64,000 nt of DNA from Lentinula raphanica (GCA_027919835.1 JANVFP010000050.1:215971-279970); one strand, 5' to 3'. Counted from the stretch's first letter, positions 46,009 to 56,896 are shown. The notes: a model not told the origin generated them from the sequence alone. Program-made: numbers and translations.

Positions 46009-47973
46009 CATAACACACATATTGTTATACTATAACACACTCATAACAACGAGTTTTGGGCGCTTATGGGCGCTTATTTGATGTTTTTAAGTCGAAATTC
46101 ATTAATAGCATGCTCAATAATTTTTGTGTGGGCTCTATATTGTGTAAGGATGTTGTTTATATCATACTACACTTGATACAATTTGGAGAACTCAAGATTA
46201 CAGCTTGTGGGACTGGCAATATTGTGATCTTTTGTGATATAACAGTGTTTTATGTAAATGTCAATGCATATGTCCATGTAATGCAAGTATACTGATGGTG
46301 GTTCATGAGGAAATCACTCCTACAGTCTAATGGAAGTGCCTGGACATGGTTCAGATACTCACTATGACTATTGGACTCTGTGATATACATGTACATATTT
46401 CATGTACACTATAGATGTCTACACTTACATGTAACAATAGATGTCATATTCAATGACCCCCATTACAGATCTCTTCGCTGTATCACATAGAGTTAGCATA
46501 GAATAGGTTGTAGGATGATTCTTTTCATGACTCAGCAGCAGTTTGACTTCATAACATGGGTGTATGCACTGTCACTTACATAAAACAGTGTTATATCACA
46601 AAAGATCACAATATAGCCAGTCCCACAAGCTGTAATCTTGAGTTCTCCGAATTGTATCAAGTGTAGTATGATATAAACAACATCCTTACACAATATAGAG
46701 CCCACACAAAAATTATTGAGCATGCTATTAATGAATTTCGACTTAAAAACATCAAATAAGCGCCCATAAGCGCCCAAAACTCGTTGTTATGAGTGTGTTA
46801 TAGTATAACAATATGTGTGTTATGTATATTAAGTAACATTGTTCCGACTTTTTGACTGTTAAGTGTGTTAAGTATAGTGACTGATAACACTGTTTTGAGT
46901 ATTTTCATTGTCAACTGTGTTAAGTATAATACATATCAGTACTGTTATGAGTTTTAGTGTGTTAGGTGTGATAAGTGCTAAGTGCACTGAACATATTGAG
47001 TAATATCAATTGTTCTGAGTTATCAAGGGTACTAGGTGTGCTAAAAATATCATGTACATTATATTTACTCCCCAAATTATTCAGTTTGGTATGATTCTTG
47101 AGTGATATAAGTGATTGAGGATACTAGGGGTGCTATAAATGGCATATACATGATATATACTGCCTGGGTAGTGGATTTGGTATGATTTGGAGTGATGTTG
47201 TTGTTCAATTGTGTCGTGTAAATTTTTTTATTTTGCATTTTCAGAGCCACTGAGGCACCCCTGAATTTTTTGAGTATTTTTTAAGAATTTTTCAGATTTT
47301 TTGCTATCAGATGAGATCAAGTTCTATTTTTAGCCCAATAAAGGTACTAGGATGCTAAATATAGCATATACATCATATATACTGACTGTATAGTGGATTT
47401 GGAATGATTTGGAGTGATAAAATTTTTTACACTTGTCGCGTATTTTTTTTTATTTTGCATTTTCAGGGCCAACAAGGCACCCCTGAATTTTTTGACTATT
47501 TTTAGGATTTTTTTCAGATTTTTTGCTACAAGATGAGATCATGATCAATTTTTTCCTTTTTTGGTAATTTTGATGTGCCTGGGCCTGCAATAGGCTCTAT
47601 ACTATCCCTAAATATTTTTTGCATTTTTAGTGATTTTTTGGGCTATTTTTAGTACCTACATTGGCCCTACATCATTTTTGATCATATGAGGTCATTTGCT
47701 TACATATCCTGATCTGACCTAATCAGGCCATTTTAGGTTTTTTATGCATTTTTATGAAATTTTGGGTTTTTTTGAAAATGTACTGCTTATTTAATATCTG
47801 GATGATTATTAATTACCCAAAACAGTAAATATAAGCCATATGTGACAGGTGGTGACAGGCATGACCACCCCCCGGGGCCATTTCCGGGACCCCCTCCGGG
47901 TTATCACAACTATTTGCAATAGGTACCCGATAACTTATCGGTACTTTTTACAAAAGTTTTACAGTATCAGCTG

Positions 47974-50409
47974 GACTTCTTCCCCACTGCGGTTGGTGGT
48001 ATATACCACTTCATCGATCACTCGGAATCCCTTATGATCACTGGGATGCTCCAGTACCTTCTGAAGTAACGCGTCTTTCCTGGACATCATCTTGACTTCA
48101 CGTATGAAATCATCCGGTTCCAATATCATTGGACGGGGTTCAACTCCCCTGGTTCGGGACTCTAAAATGGTGGGGTTATACCCCTCCTCATCCGGTTCGG
48201 AGGTCATATCGTCAACCTCCTGATTATCCTTCAGGATCTTAGCTTCGGTTTCCCAAAGCTCTTCTTCCTCTCGTATGGCTGCCATCCGTATCCCTTGCAC
48301 TTCGATTACTCGTGGTGCAGGTAAGTCGTCCATCTCTTTATCCAGTTGGACGTCGGCATTGACGTAGTCAGCCGCTGGGTGGGTTTCACCGGGGAGATCT
48401 GACTCGAAATAGCGCGATAGGGCATCCGCTATTCGGTTGGTGGATCCTTTGATATATCTTATATCAAAGTCGTATTGTGACAGATACTCCATCCATCTGG
48501 TTTGTCGGCTACTTAAGTGCCGTTGGGACTTGAAGAATGTCAACGCTTCGTGGTCTGTTACTATGTGGATGCGATATCCCATAAGTTTATCGGACCATTT
48601 GAGCAGTGCTTCAAGGATAGCGAGTGTTTCTTGTTCGAACACTCGGTAGTTCATCTGAGCAGCAGTGAACTTCTTGGACATGAATCCCGCTGGACGGCAT
48701 TCTTTCCAAGTGGGACCTTGCCCATAGTAGGCCCCAATGCCACTGACGGATGCGTCGCATATGACCCATATGGGTTCACCCGTTCTCGGGTCTATAGGTT
48801 TCAACACGGGAACCTTCTCAGACGTGGCCAGTCTCTTGATGTTCTGGAAACACGTTTCATGGAATGGAAGCCACACGAATGGGACATTGTTCCGACACAT
48901 CAGCGACAGAGGGCTGGTGTAAACTGCCACGGATGGCATGTAACTGGCTAGGTACTGTACCAAACCTAAAAACTTCTGGACATCATTGAAGTTTCGTGGT
49001 GTCCTCCACTCTCGGATTTTTGCCATCTTATCCATGTCGGCATGGATTCCATGGTCGTCTATAAGATGACCCAAGCAATCGAGTTCGTTTGCATACAACT
49101 CGCATTTTTCTGCCTTCAGATAGAACTTCTGTTGTCGCAGTCGTTCAAACACCTGGCCTAGGTGCTTTTCATGATCCTCTATGGAATCACTGAATGTGAA
49201 AATATCGTCTAGATAGACGTGTACAGATCTCCCTATGAGATCTTGAAACGTCCTCGTCATTATACGTTGGAACGTAGCAGGGGCGTTACAGTCTCCCTGC
49301 ATCATGACCTGGCTCACATATGTGCCATAGATGGTTGCGAATGCGGTCTTGGGTACATCCTTGACCTCATTGCGTATCTGCTCGTACGCATCCGACATAT
49401 CGATCTTTGATCGATATTTATGTCGAGCCACATCTGACCGTATGTGGTCTTGGTCAGGGAATGGAGTTACATCCTTGACCGTATTTTCGTTCCATTGCCG
49501 ATAATCGACAATGGTTCGTAACTTCCCATTCTTCTTGGGAATACACAGCATTGGAGCTGCTTGCGGAGCGGTGGCATGAATCCACCATTGAGCTCGAGTG
49601 TATCTCTCGAGTTTTTCGGACAAATCAACTTTCAGACTGTCCGGACATCGAGGCATATAATAGTTATACCTCTTATCCTCATCGATCAGTGGTATTCGAT
49701 GATTAATCTCCCTTAATGGAGGGAGAGTTTCTGGGATGCCTTGCAGCATGTCCTTATTCCTTTCGAGCCACCCTTTGCGCAGTCGCGGGATATCTCTAGG
49801 AGAGAATCGCTCTTCATGAGCGTTTAGGGATTTCATAACCCCCATGGGTGATTCCATTTCGATTTCATCAAACGGAATATAAGTCAATTCGGCATGTCTA
49901 GCCCTGAATTGTCGACGACGGCGTGCAGTGAATCCTGTACGACGTTTCTTTTTCAACCCTTTTTGATTGTTCAACGTGGGTACTTGACCTCGTCGTTTGT
50001 GACTATGTATTACACACAGTCTATCCGATGGTCTGAGTTTGTGGGTATGTTCCACAATCTCATAGTCCTCCTTTACGGAGTAATCAGAACCCGACTCTGA
50101 TTCATCGTCAGTGAACCCTTCAACGAGTTCTACCGATTGTTGGGGTTCGGGAAATACCTGCCTTCCCTCCCCCATTTGATGTTTCCCTAAGGAAGCATCA
50201 AATCGTCTTGAAAACTCCTGGACAAATTCCACACTGTCATCCAACATCTCCGGACGGAGGTCAACCTGATCATCAGGATCAACTAGGCTAATCACCATCG
50301 GGGAATCAGATGGTAATGCTCGTTTTATTCGAGCAATTTCTTCTCGGATATCCGAGTCATCCATCGTCTCTTCGATGGTGGGTCTATGAGAGAGCTTCTC
50401 AGCTTCCAT
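47974..50409 (-). CDS. Gypsy family E reverse transcriptase-RNase H
   Basis: Minus-strand frame of about 816 codons from MEAEKLSHRPTIEETMDDSD. It shows the RT fingers (KKNGKLRTIVDYRQWNENT), the catalytic YLDDIF motif near residue 400, the thumb (NFNDVQKFLGLVQYL), RNase H with VICDASVSGIGAYYGQG and SNRIADALSRYF-like end, as in Ty3/gypsy pol. It copies element RNA into DNA in virus-like particles. The frame stays open upstream to an in-frame TGA at 50440-50442, so it is part of a longer polyprotein rather than a separate gene, and downstream it runs into P3. Confidence 0.9.
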
Positions 50410-50439
50410 TCTCTCGTTCTCCTCTCGGAGGGCCCGGAG

Positions 50440-51321
50440 TCAGATGGTAGATTCAGACGGGGAAGGATTATCCTTCCTCTTCACCTTCTCATTCCTTTCG
50501 GAATGCCTCATGGCGACACGTCGCTGGAACTCAGCGGCGTCCTCAGTAGCAGTCATCGCGGCTATTTTTGTGCCGTTGATGTTGATAACATTGTTCTTGA
50601 AGTCAAGAACAACATTATGTTTCCTCATCCAAAACGTGCCTATTACCGCATCGTATCGATCGAGGTTAACGATATCCCAATATGTGGGGTATCGAGCTTC
50701 ACCTACTATGACATCTGCATGAGTGCCATAGTTAAATTTGGCACGACTGCCAATCGTACCCAGCTGCAGACTATGTTGCTGGGTGAGTTCGAACACCTTA
50801 TGTTTAGCCACCTGGGTAAACATTGGTGTGAGTGCTTCTAGAGAACTCCCAGAGTCGAACATAAGAAGTGCTACTTGCCCTCCTATATTCATTAGGCAGG
50901 ACATCATGCGTCGATCTTCAATGGTACCACGTTGTGGTCGGTCAATCTTGCTGGAAGATTTGTGCATGACCACGCTAGTCATTATAGCGGGTTGCTGGCT
51001 ATCCTTTTGAATAGCCACTAGACGCACATCGTCATCGATATAGCTGTATAACAGCTCACCCTCCTCTTCAGAGGATGGTTTAGACTCTCCTGATGCGATC
51101 TCTGGCCAAGGATCAAACTCGTGGCATTCTATCAACCCAGGAGGACAGTCATCTACTCCGTAAGGAGAGTGGTTAATGGGGTCGCCCATGACGATATCTA
51201 CATCGACATCGTCACCCGCCTCCTCATCGAGTACGACATTGCCGTCACTCAACTCGACCCATCTTGCTCCATCTTGGTACACTATTGAGTGTCCTAAGAT
51301 GTTGTCGAGCGGAACGCTCAT
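50440..51321 (-). CDS. Gypsy family E protease region
   Basis: Same reading frame as RT. It contains the retropepsin-type motif LLMFDSGSSLEALTPMF (catalytic D-S-G) and, later, DAVIGTFWMRKHNVVLDF, matching the hydrophobic flap/dimer strand. Acidic linkers lie on both sides. It ends at TGA 50440-50442, ten codons before the RT methionine, and is preceded by another in-frame TGA (51331-51333). Role: cleavage of the gag-pol polyprotein. Confidence 0.8.
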   Translation of the reverse strand: MSVPLDNILGHSIVYQDGARWVELSDGNVVLDEEAGDDVDVDIVMGDPINHSPYGVDDCPPGLIECHEFDPWPEIASGESKPSSEEEGELLYSYIDDDVRLVAIQKDSQQPAIMTSVVMHKSSSKIDRPQRGTIEDRRMMSCLMNIGGQVALLMFDSGSSLEALTPMFTQVAKHKVFELTQQHSLQLGTIGSRAKFNYGTHADVIVGEARYPTYWDIVNLDRYDAVIGTFWMRKHNVVLDFKNNVININGTKIAAMTATEDAAEFQRRVAMRHSERNEKVKRKDNPSPSESTI

Positions 51322-51330
51322 ACCAGTGAG

Positions 51331-51798
51331 TCAATCTTCATGCTCCAAAGAATCGTCTTCACTTTCGATGGACTGATACATGGCACCCATGTAGTCCTCG
51401 TACTCTTCGAGCACGTATTCGCCATCAGAGGCTTCTACTAATTCAGCTTGTCCATTAGGACTGTTAGTGTTCTCAGTAGCGTCCTGCACTACTACTACCT
51501 CGGAATCATGCGATTTGGGGTTTTCATTGTCTTTATCAGACACTTCATCGCTAATGGAGAACAACCGTTCTTTTCCATAGCGTTCGCATGATGGGTCGTT
51601 GTGGAAATGACCCGTTTTCCCACACCCCCAGCACAGTTTTGGGGTGTTTCTGCGACCAGTGTTGGTCGTAGCCTTATCCTGCGGTTTCTCCGCGGGAGCA
51701 GACATAGCGGCATGTCTGGGCATATTGTTGCCCACTGTGTTAACAGGTTTCGAACAAGTGGTCGTTGGGCGATTGGTCTGATTGGACAGTTTTACCAA
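51331..51798 (-). CDS. Gypsy family E nucleocapsid region
   Basis: Continues the gag frame after TGA 51799-51801. It has a zinc knuckle CWGCGKTGHFHNDPSC (C-x2-C-x4-H-x5-C, one residue longer than the usual last gap) and then an acidic tail rich in E/D. RNA-binding part of gag. It ends at TGA 51331-51333. Confidence 0.75.
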   Translation of the reverse strand: MVKLSNQTNRPTTTCSKPVNTVGNNMPRHAAMSAPAEKPQDKATTNTGRRNTPKLCWGCGKTGHFHNDPSCERYGKERLFSISDEVSDKDNENPKSHDSEVVVVQDATENTNSPNGQAELVEASDGEYVLEEYEDYMGAMYQSIESEDDSLEHED

Positions 51799-52587
51799 TC
51801 AAAACCGTTGACCGTTCCCTTTGGAATAACTCCCTACTCTCGCGGCATTGGGGGATACATGTCCAGTTTGCCCATGAAGCAACTTGGTATTAGCAGCCAT
51901 ATTGTCTGCTTCTTCTTTCCTACGAATGCAGTTCACAATCTCACGAACTGACGCGACTTCAGGAACAACATGTTCCTCCCTCAAATGATTGATGAGGCTC
52001 AAAGGTATACCTTCGAGTAATCTCGTTCTGAACGAGTGTTTACTTGGTATATGGAGTAATCTCAATGCGAACCTATTCAGTTTCGCGAAGAATTCTCTGA
52101 TACCTAGCTTGGTATCATACTTAGCAGTACGCCAGCAAGTCTCAGCATACGTGAAGACTTCGTCTTGCACGAATCGTTTGAATAGTCCAATCAGGACTTC
52201 TTCAGTCTTCCATATATCCCGGACTCTATGTGGTCCAGTGATGTGATCATGATACCACAGTTTGGCATCTCCATCAAGCATGCCTTCAAGGCATAGTACC
52301 TGCATACCATTGCCTTCCGGGCCAGTCAATCGATTCACCACCATCCAGTTGATGACTGAATTGACCCACGTCTCGAAATTATCGATGTTACCATCGCCTG
52401 CCCATGGGTCTGGGTATTTGATTTTAACGTTCTTTATGCCTTCGAGTGAAGGTAGAACTTGATCCAACTGTCTGCGTATTCCTTCCAGCAGTTGCTGCTG
52501 TATACGACGATTGTACTCGTCGTGGCCTTGGTTGGTTAATATGTCCAACATTTCACGAGCCTTTTTTGCACCTGTAGCTGTAGGTTT
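51799..52587 (-). CDS. Gypsy family E gag (capsid region)
   Basis: Reads REMLDILTNQGHDEYNRRIQ, NIDNFETWVNSVINWMVVNR and KLWYHDHITGPHRVRDIW, the retrotransposon_gag capsid pattern, then LREEHVVPEVASVREIVNC. Upstream it is cut by element R at 52588. The 3' end is a TGA (51799-51801) and the frame continues directly into the nucleocapsid. Confidence 0.8.
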   Translation of the reverse strand, partial: KPTATGAKKAREMLDILTNQGHDEYNRRIQQQLLEGIRRQLDQVLPSLEGIKNVKIKYPDPWAGDGNIDNFETWVNSVINWMVVNRLTGPEGNGMQVLCLEGMLDGDAKLWYHDHITGPHRVRDIWKTEEVLIGLFKRFVQDEVFTYAETCWRTAKYDTKLGIREFFAKLNRFALRLLHIPSKHSFRTRLLEGIPLSLINHLREEHVVPEVASVREIVNCIRRKEEADNMAANTKLLHGQTGHVSPNAARVGSYSKGNGQRF

Positions 52588-53065
52588 TATGCATAACATA
52601 TGGGCAAGTGCCTGAAGCCTGTTTTGCATAACAGCGGGGCAGTTTGCCCACCACTCAATAAATGAATATTTAAACTGGAATTCAGTGCCAAACATGAGCC
52701 AATAAGGGTTAGGGGTTAGGGGTTGGGTTAGGTTAGGGTTAGGGGTTTGGTTAGGGGTTAGGGTGGTTAGGGGTTGGGTTAGGGGTTAGGGGTTGAGGAT
52801 ATATTGATAGACCTTAAAAAAAGACCCCCTATAAGGGGTGTCAGTTGTTTCCAAAAATGGATATTTCAAAAGATATAATTAATTCTTTTTTTCAAAAATA
52901 TTGAAAAATATTCTTGCCTAAATGTTATGCATAACATGTTGCCCAAGTTGTTATGCATTATATCCACTGCTATAGTGAGCTATAGTGAGGCTTATTGAGT
53001 GGTGGGCAAACTGCCCCGCTGTTATGCAAAACAGGCTTCAGGCACTTGCCCATATGTTATGCATA
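52588..53065. mobile_element. TIR element R, 478 bp, carrying telomere-like repeats
   Basis: Inverted ends of about 75 bp: TATGCATAACATATGGGCAA (52588 on) and its inverse ending TTGCCCATATGTTATGCATA at 53065, both running inward through the GGCAGTTTGCCCACCACTCA block. The centre has the TTAGGG-type tract (52707-52797), a short CCCCCTATAAGGGG palindrome and AT-rich sequence. It interrupts gypsy E gag. No clear target duplication. No coding capacity. Confidence 0.75.
52707..52797 (+). repeat. Interstitial telomere-like tract
   Basis: About 90 bp of irregular GGGTTAG/GGGGTTAG/GGGTTGG units in the plus strand, G-rich throughout. The window continues on both sides with gypsy sequence, so this is not a chromosome end. 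Confidence 0.9.
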
Positions 53066-53345
53066 GAAGTTACAGCCTCAGCTGTTTTTTGCCTTTCGGC
53101 GTTTTTTCTTCTCCCGCTTACGCTGGGATTCCAGGCGAGCTTTCTCGCTGGGAGTATCACTGAACTCAGCGTGGACAGATTCTTCTGAATCTGACTGGAG
53201 CCAAGGCGTTTTACTACGCCTGTCATCCTTGGATGGGTTATACCCATCGAATGAATTATCGGACGAACTGCCATCGCTATCGTCTCCAGGATCCCGATCC
53301 CCTTGAGCAGTTCTGAGCTTCTCGTCCGGGGGTACTCCCTCTCAT
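53066..53345 (-). pseudogene. Gypsy family E gag, linker segment
   Basis: Between P4 and R. The best frame reads DNSFDGYNPSKDDRRSKTPW and then a basic stretch (EKARLESQRKREKKRR) before element R, with a TGA just before the junction. Joined to the upstream part across P4 it is off by one base, so an extra indel in the nearby G run is likely. Confidence 0.6.
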
Positions 53346-55542
53346 CACAGGATACTGTGAAGCTTTTGTAAAAAGGTCCGATGAGTTATCGAGGAACGTT
53401 TGAAAAAACCTGTGATAACTCGGAGGGGGCTCCGGAAATGGCTCCGGGGGGTGGTCATGCCTGTCACCACCTGTCACATGGGGCCTATATTTACTGTTTT
53501 GGGTAATTAATAATTATCCAGATATTAAATAAGCAGTACATTTTCAAAAAAACCCGAAAATTCATAAAAATCTAAAAAATCCTAAAAAAGCCAGATTAGG
53601 TCAGATCAGGGTATGTAAGCAAATGACCTCATAGGATCAAAAATGATGTAGGGTCAATATAGGTACTAAAAATAGCCCAAAAATCACTAAAAATGCAAAA
53701 AATATTTAGGGATGGTATAGAGCCTATTGCAGGTCCAGGCCCATCAACATTACCAAAAAAGGAAAAAATTGATCATGATGTCATCTTGTAGCAAAAAATC
53801 TGAAAAAAATCATAAAAATAGTTAAAAAATTCAGGGGTGCCTTGTTGGCCCTGAAAATGCAAAATAAAAAAAATACGCAACAAGTGTAAAAAATTTTATC
53901 ACTCCAAATCATACCAAATCCACTATACAGTCAGAATATATGATGTATATGCTATTTTTAGCACCTCTAGCACCCTCAATCACTCAGAATAGCTTATATT
54001 ACTTAAAAATTACACCAAACTGACAACATTGAGTAAATATAATGTACATGATATTTTTAGCACACCTAGTATCCTTGAACACTCAGAACAATTTTTATTA
54101 CTCAATATGTTCAGTACACTTGGTACTTATCACACCTAACATACTAAAACTTGGAACAGTAGTGATATGTATTATGTCTAACACAGTTGACAATAAATAC
54201 TCAAAATAGTGTTATCAGTCACTATACTTAACACACTTAACAGTCAAAAAGTCGGAACAATATTACTTGATATACATAACACACTCATTGTTATACTATA
54301 ACACACTTATAACAACGAGTTTTGGGCGCTTATAGGCGCTTATTTGGTGTTTTTGAGTCGAAATTCATTAATAGCACACTCAATAATTTTTGTGTGGGCT
54401 CTATATTGTGTCAGGATGTATTTTCGAGTTCCCCAAATTATATCTAGAGGAATATGATATAGACAACATCCTGACACAATATAGAGCCCACACAAAAATT
54501 ATTGAGTGTGCTATTAATGAATTTCGACTCAAAAACACCAAATAAGCGCCTATAAGCGCCCAAAACTCGTTGTTATAAGTGTGTTATAGTATAACAATGA
54601 GTGTGTTATGTATATCAAGTAATATTGTTCCGACTTTTTGACTGTTAAGTGTGTTAAGTATAGTGACTGATAACACTATTTTGAGTATTTATTGTCAACT
54701 GTGTTAGACATAATACATATCACTACTGTTCCAAGTTTTAGTATGTTAGGTGTGATAAGTACCAAGTGTACTGAACATATTGAGTAATAAAAATTGTTCT
54801 GAGTGTTCAAGGATACTAGGTGTGCTAAAAATATCATGTACATTATATTTACTCAATGTTGTCAGTTTGGTGTAATTTTTAAGTAATATAAGCTATTCTG
54901 AGTGATTGAGGGTGCTAGAGGTGCTAAAAATAGCATATACATCATATATTCTGACTGTATAGTGGATTTGGTATGATTTGGAGTGATAAAATTTTTTACA
55001 CTTGTCGCGTATTTTTTTTTATTTTGCGTTTTCAGGGCCAACAAGGCACCCCTGAATTTTTTAACTATTTTTATGATTTTTTTCAGATTTTTTGCTACAA
55101 GATGACCTCATGATCAATTTTTTCCTTTTTTGGTAATGTTGATGGGCCTGGACCTGCAATAGGCTCTATACCATCCCTAAATATTTTTTGCATTTTTAGT
55201 GATTTTTTGGGCTATTTTTAGTACCTATATTGACCCTACATCATTTTTGATCCTATGAGGTCATTTGCTTACATACCCTGATCTGACCTAATCTGGCTTT
55301 TTTAGGATTTTTTAGATTTTTTATGAATTTTCGGGTTTTTTTGAAAATGTACTGCTTATTTAATATCTGGATAATTATTAATTACCCAAAACAGTAAATA
55401 TAGGCCCCATGTGACAGGTGGTGACAGGCATGACCACCCCCCGGAGCCATTTCCGGAGCCCCCTCCGAGTTATCACAGGTTTTTTCAAACGTTCCTCGAT
55501 AACTCATCGGACCTTTTTACAAAAGCTTCACAGTATCAGCTG
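53346..55542. mobile_element. Palindromic element P4 (family P), 2197 bp, without core
   Basis: Tips CACAGGATACTGTGAAGC and GCTTCACAGTATCAGCTG, flanked by an exact 7-bp duplication CTCTCAT (53339-53345, 55543-55549). The two arms (about 1.08 kb each) almost abut near 54415-54440, so the whole element is a near-perfect palindrome. It is inserted in gypsy E gag. Its arms are very close to those of P1 and P2. Confidence 0.9.
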
Positions 55543-55549
55543 CTCTCAT

Positions 55550-56459
55550 GGGGTTTTCCTTCGGTGTCGAAGGCGATATTCTGGTCATGCCATATACATT
55601 GGTTGACCGATGATCCAGCTCTGAGAGCATGGACTCTCAAAACTTGACCTATCACTCGGTCTTCCCATCGCAGTGGTTTACCAATGTAGCAATTACTACC
55701 CGGAATTTTGACGAACCTCGGGTCGTTCACCATCTCGTTGAACATTTTCCCGTTAGGGTAAACATGCCGAGTGCTAGGCTTAGCACTCGTCTCGAGATTG
55801 ATGTTCTCATATATATCATTCTCGGCTTCTTCAGCCTTGACTGATAGTGCCTCCGTGTTCAGGATTTCCACTTCCCCTGACGGTTTTGCGGTTTCCTCCT
55901 CGACAGAGGATTCATTGACCCAGTCTCTCAGGGTCTGAAACCTCTTTTTTAGAAGGTCGTTTTGCGATTCCCGCAATTCCTTGATTGATTTTTCAAGGAT
56001 ACTCTGGGCCTCATTTTCCTGAGACTCCAGGAGTTGTATTAGCGTTTGCGTACGCTTTTCAGGGGTTCGAACACTAGTACTTTCGTCTACCAGTATTGGA
56101 TAACCCAGTTTTCCTCCTAGTTCCGGAGACTTACCAGTGTCGTTGCCTTGTTGCGCAACGAGCTCGGGAGGCTTATTGCCCAACAGGGCATTTTCTCTCT
56201 TACGATCGGCCGCTGCCGCTAATGGGGAACTACGAATCGTATTTCCTAGGGAACTCGTCTGGGAGTCATCCTCCTCAGTCGTTTGTTCCCTGATTTGACC
56301 AGGTTCCGTAGGGGAACGAGGTCGTCGTGGTGGTAAACCACCAAACGGATTTTCAAAGTCCGCCGTAGTCGTGACTACGTTGTCTCGGTCCACCTGACCA
56401 GAGTTGCTCGTATTAGACTGACCATCGTCAGCCGGATTATTGGCAGAAGAGCCCAACAT
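55550..56459 (-). pseudogene. Gypsy family E gag, N-terminal part
   Basis: Frame from MLGSSANNPADDGQSN (56459) through a Pro/Ser/Glu-rich region, a coiled coil (LIQLLESQENEAQSILEKSI) and WEDRVIGQVLRVHALRAGSS, up to P4. Upstream the same frame is open to near 56540. An alternative ATG (56535, M-P-P-K-K) is in another frame and hits a stop quickly. It is the 5' part of the gag interrupted by P4. Confidence 0.7.
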
Positions 56460-56602
56460 TTGGGTCGGATCTGCCTTTTGAGGTTCGAATAGTGGTCCTA
56501 TCTTAGGACCCTTTTTGCTGTCTTTTTCGGCGGCATTGTTCTATTCAGATAACTGAATGAAAATTGACTAACGGAGTTTTTAATGCTCGGTGTTCAAAAA
56601 AC

Positions 56603-56896
56603 TGTAACCGTCCGTGAGGATGGTTGAATATGGAGCTTGTAGGCTTCAGATAGCTGTTAAGCTTAGACTTAGTTCACGCGTAAATGAACACGACGAGTCT
56701 GTATTAAGACTTTGCTATGCTACTGGTGTTTACACGATAAAAAGAACTACTGTAATTTTAGGTAATCGTCTATTTTATAGGTCCGAGGAACTGTACAGTT
56801 ACTCGTGAGAATAATGTCCAAATCAAGATAAGTAAATATAAAGATAAGATAGTCCATATATAGAAACTGAATAGAAACTACCTGAGGGCCGTTACA
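56603..56896 (-). mobile_element. 5' LTR of gypsy family E
   Basis: Bounded by TGTAACCGTCCGTG (56603) and GGGCCGTTACA (to 56896), so TG..CA ends in either direction. Internal gag starts about 140 bp away on the minus strand. Related to the LTR at 15307-15694. It cuts the host gene to its right. The matching 3' LTR is not adjacent: pol ends at P2 and a host-gene junction. Confidence 0.8.

Larger units (their letters stand above)
42493..47973. mobile_element. Palindromic element P3 (family P), 5481 bp including Q
   Basis: Tips CACAGGATACAGTAAAGC and GTTTTACAGTATCAGCTG, flanked by an exact 7-bp duplication GACTTCT (42486-42492, 47974-47980). Arms run from 42493 to about 46300 (with Q inside) and from about 46530 to 47973. 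The core (about 46300-46530) is the reverse complement of the P1 core although the tips have the same orientation. A diverged subfamily (CCGATAACTTATCGG instead of TCGATAACTCATCGG near the ends). It interrupts gypsy E pol; in-silico removal rejoins SGEEV to LCLPQGKSS in frame. Confidence 0.9.

Noticed and set aside
18544..51801. Alternative genetic code with UGA as a sense codon
   Set aside because: Frames that look intact (small gene at 34820, transposase I) use normal stops, and one TGA is opposite CGA in a duplicated exon. Decay is the simpler view.
52707..52797. Chromosome end (telomere)
   Set aside because: The tract is irregular, only about 90 bp, and has gypsy gag sequence on both sides.
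29978..55044. A conserved 60-codon ORF starting MLALKTQNKKKYATSVK, found at 29978, 31447, 41362 and 54862
   Set aside because: It lies in the arms of P elements and appears as mirror images on both strands of one element. Conservation follows from arm identity, not from protein selection.
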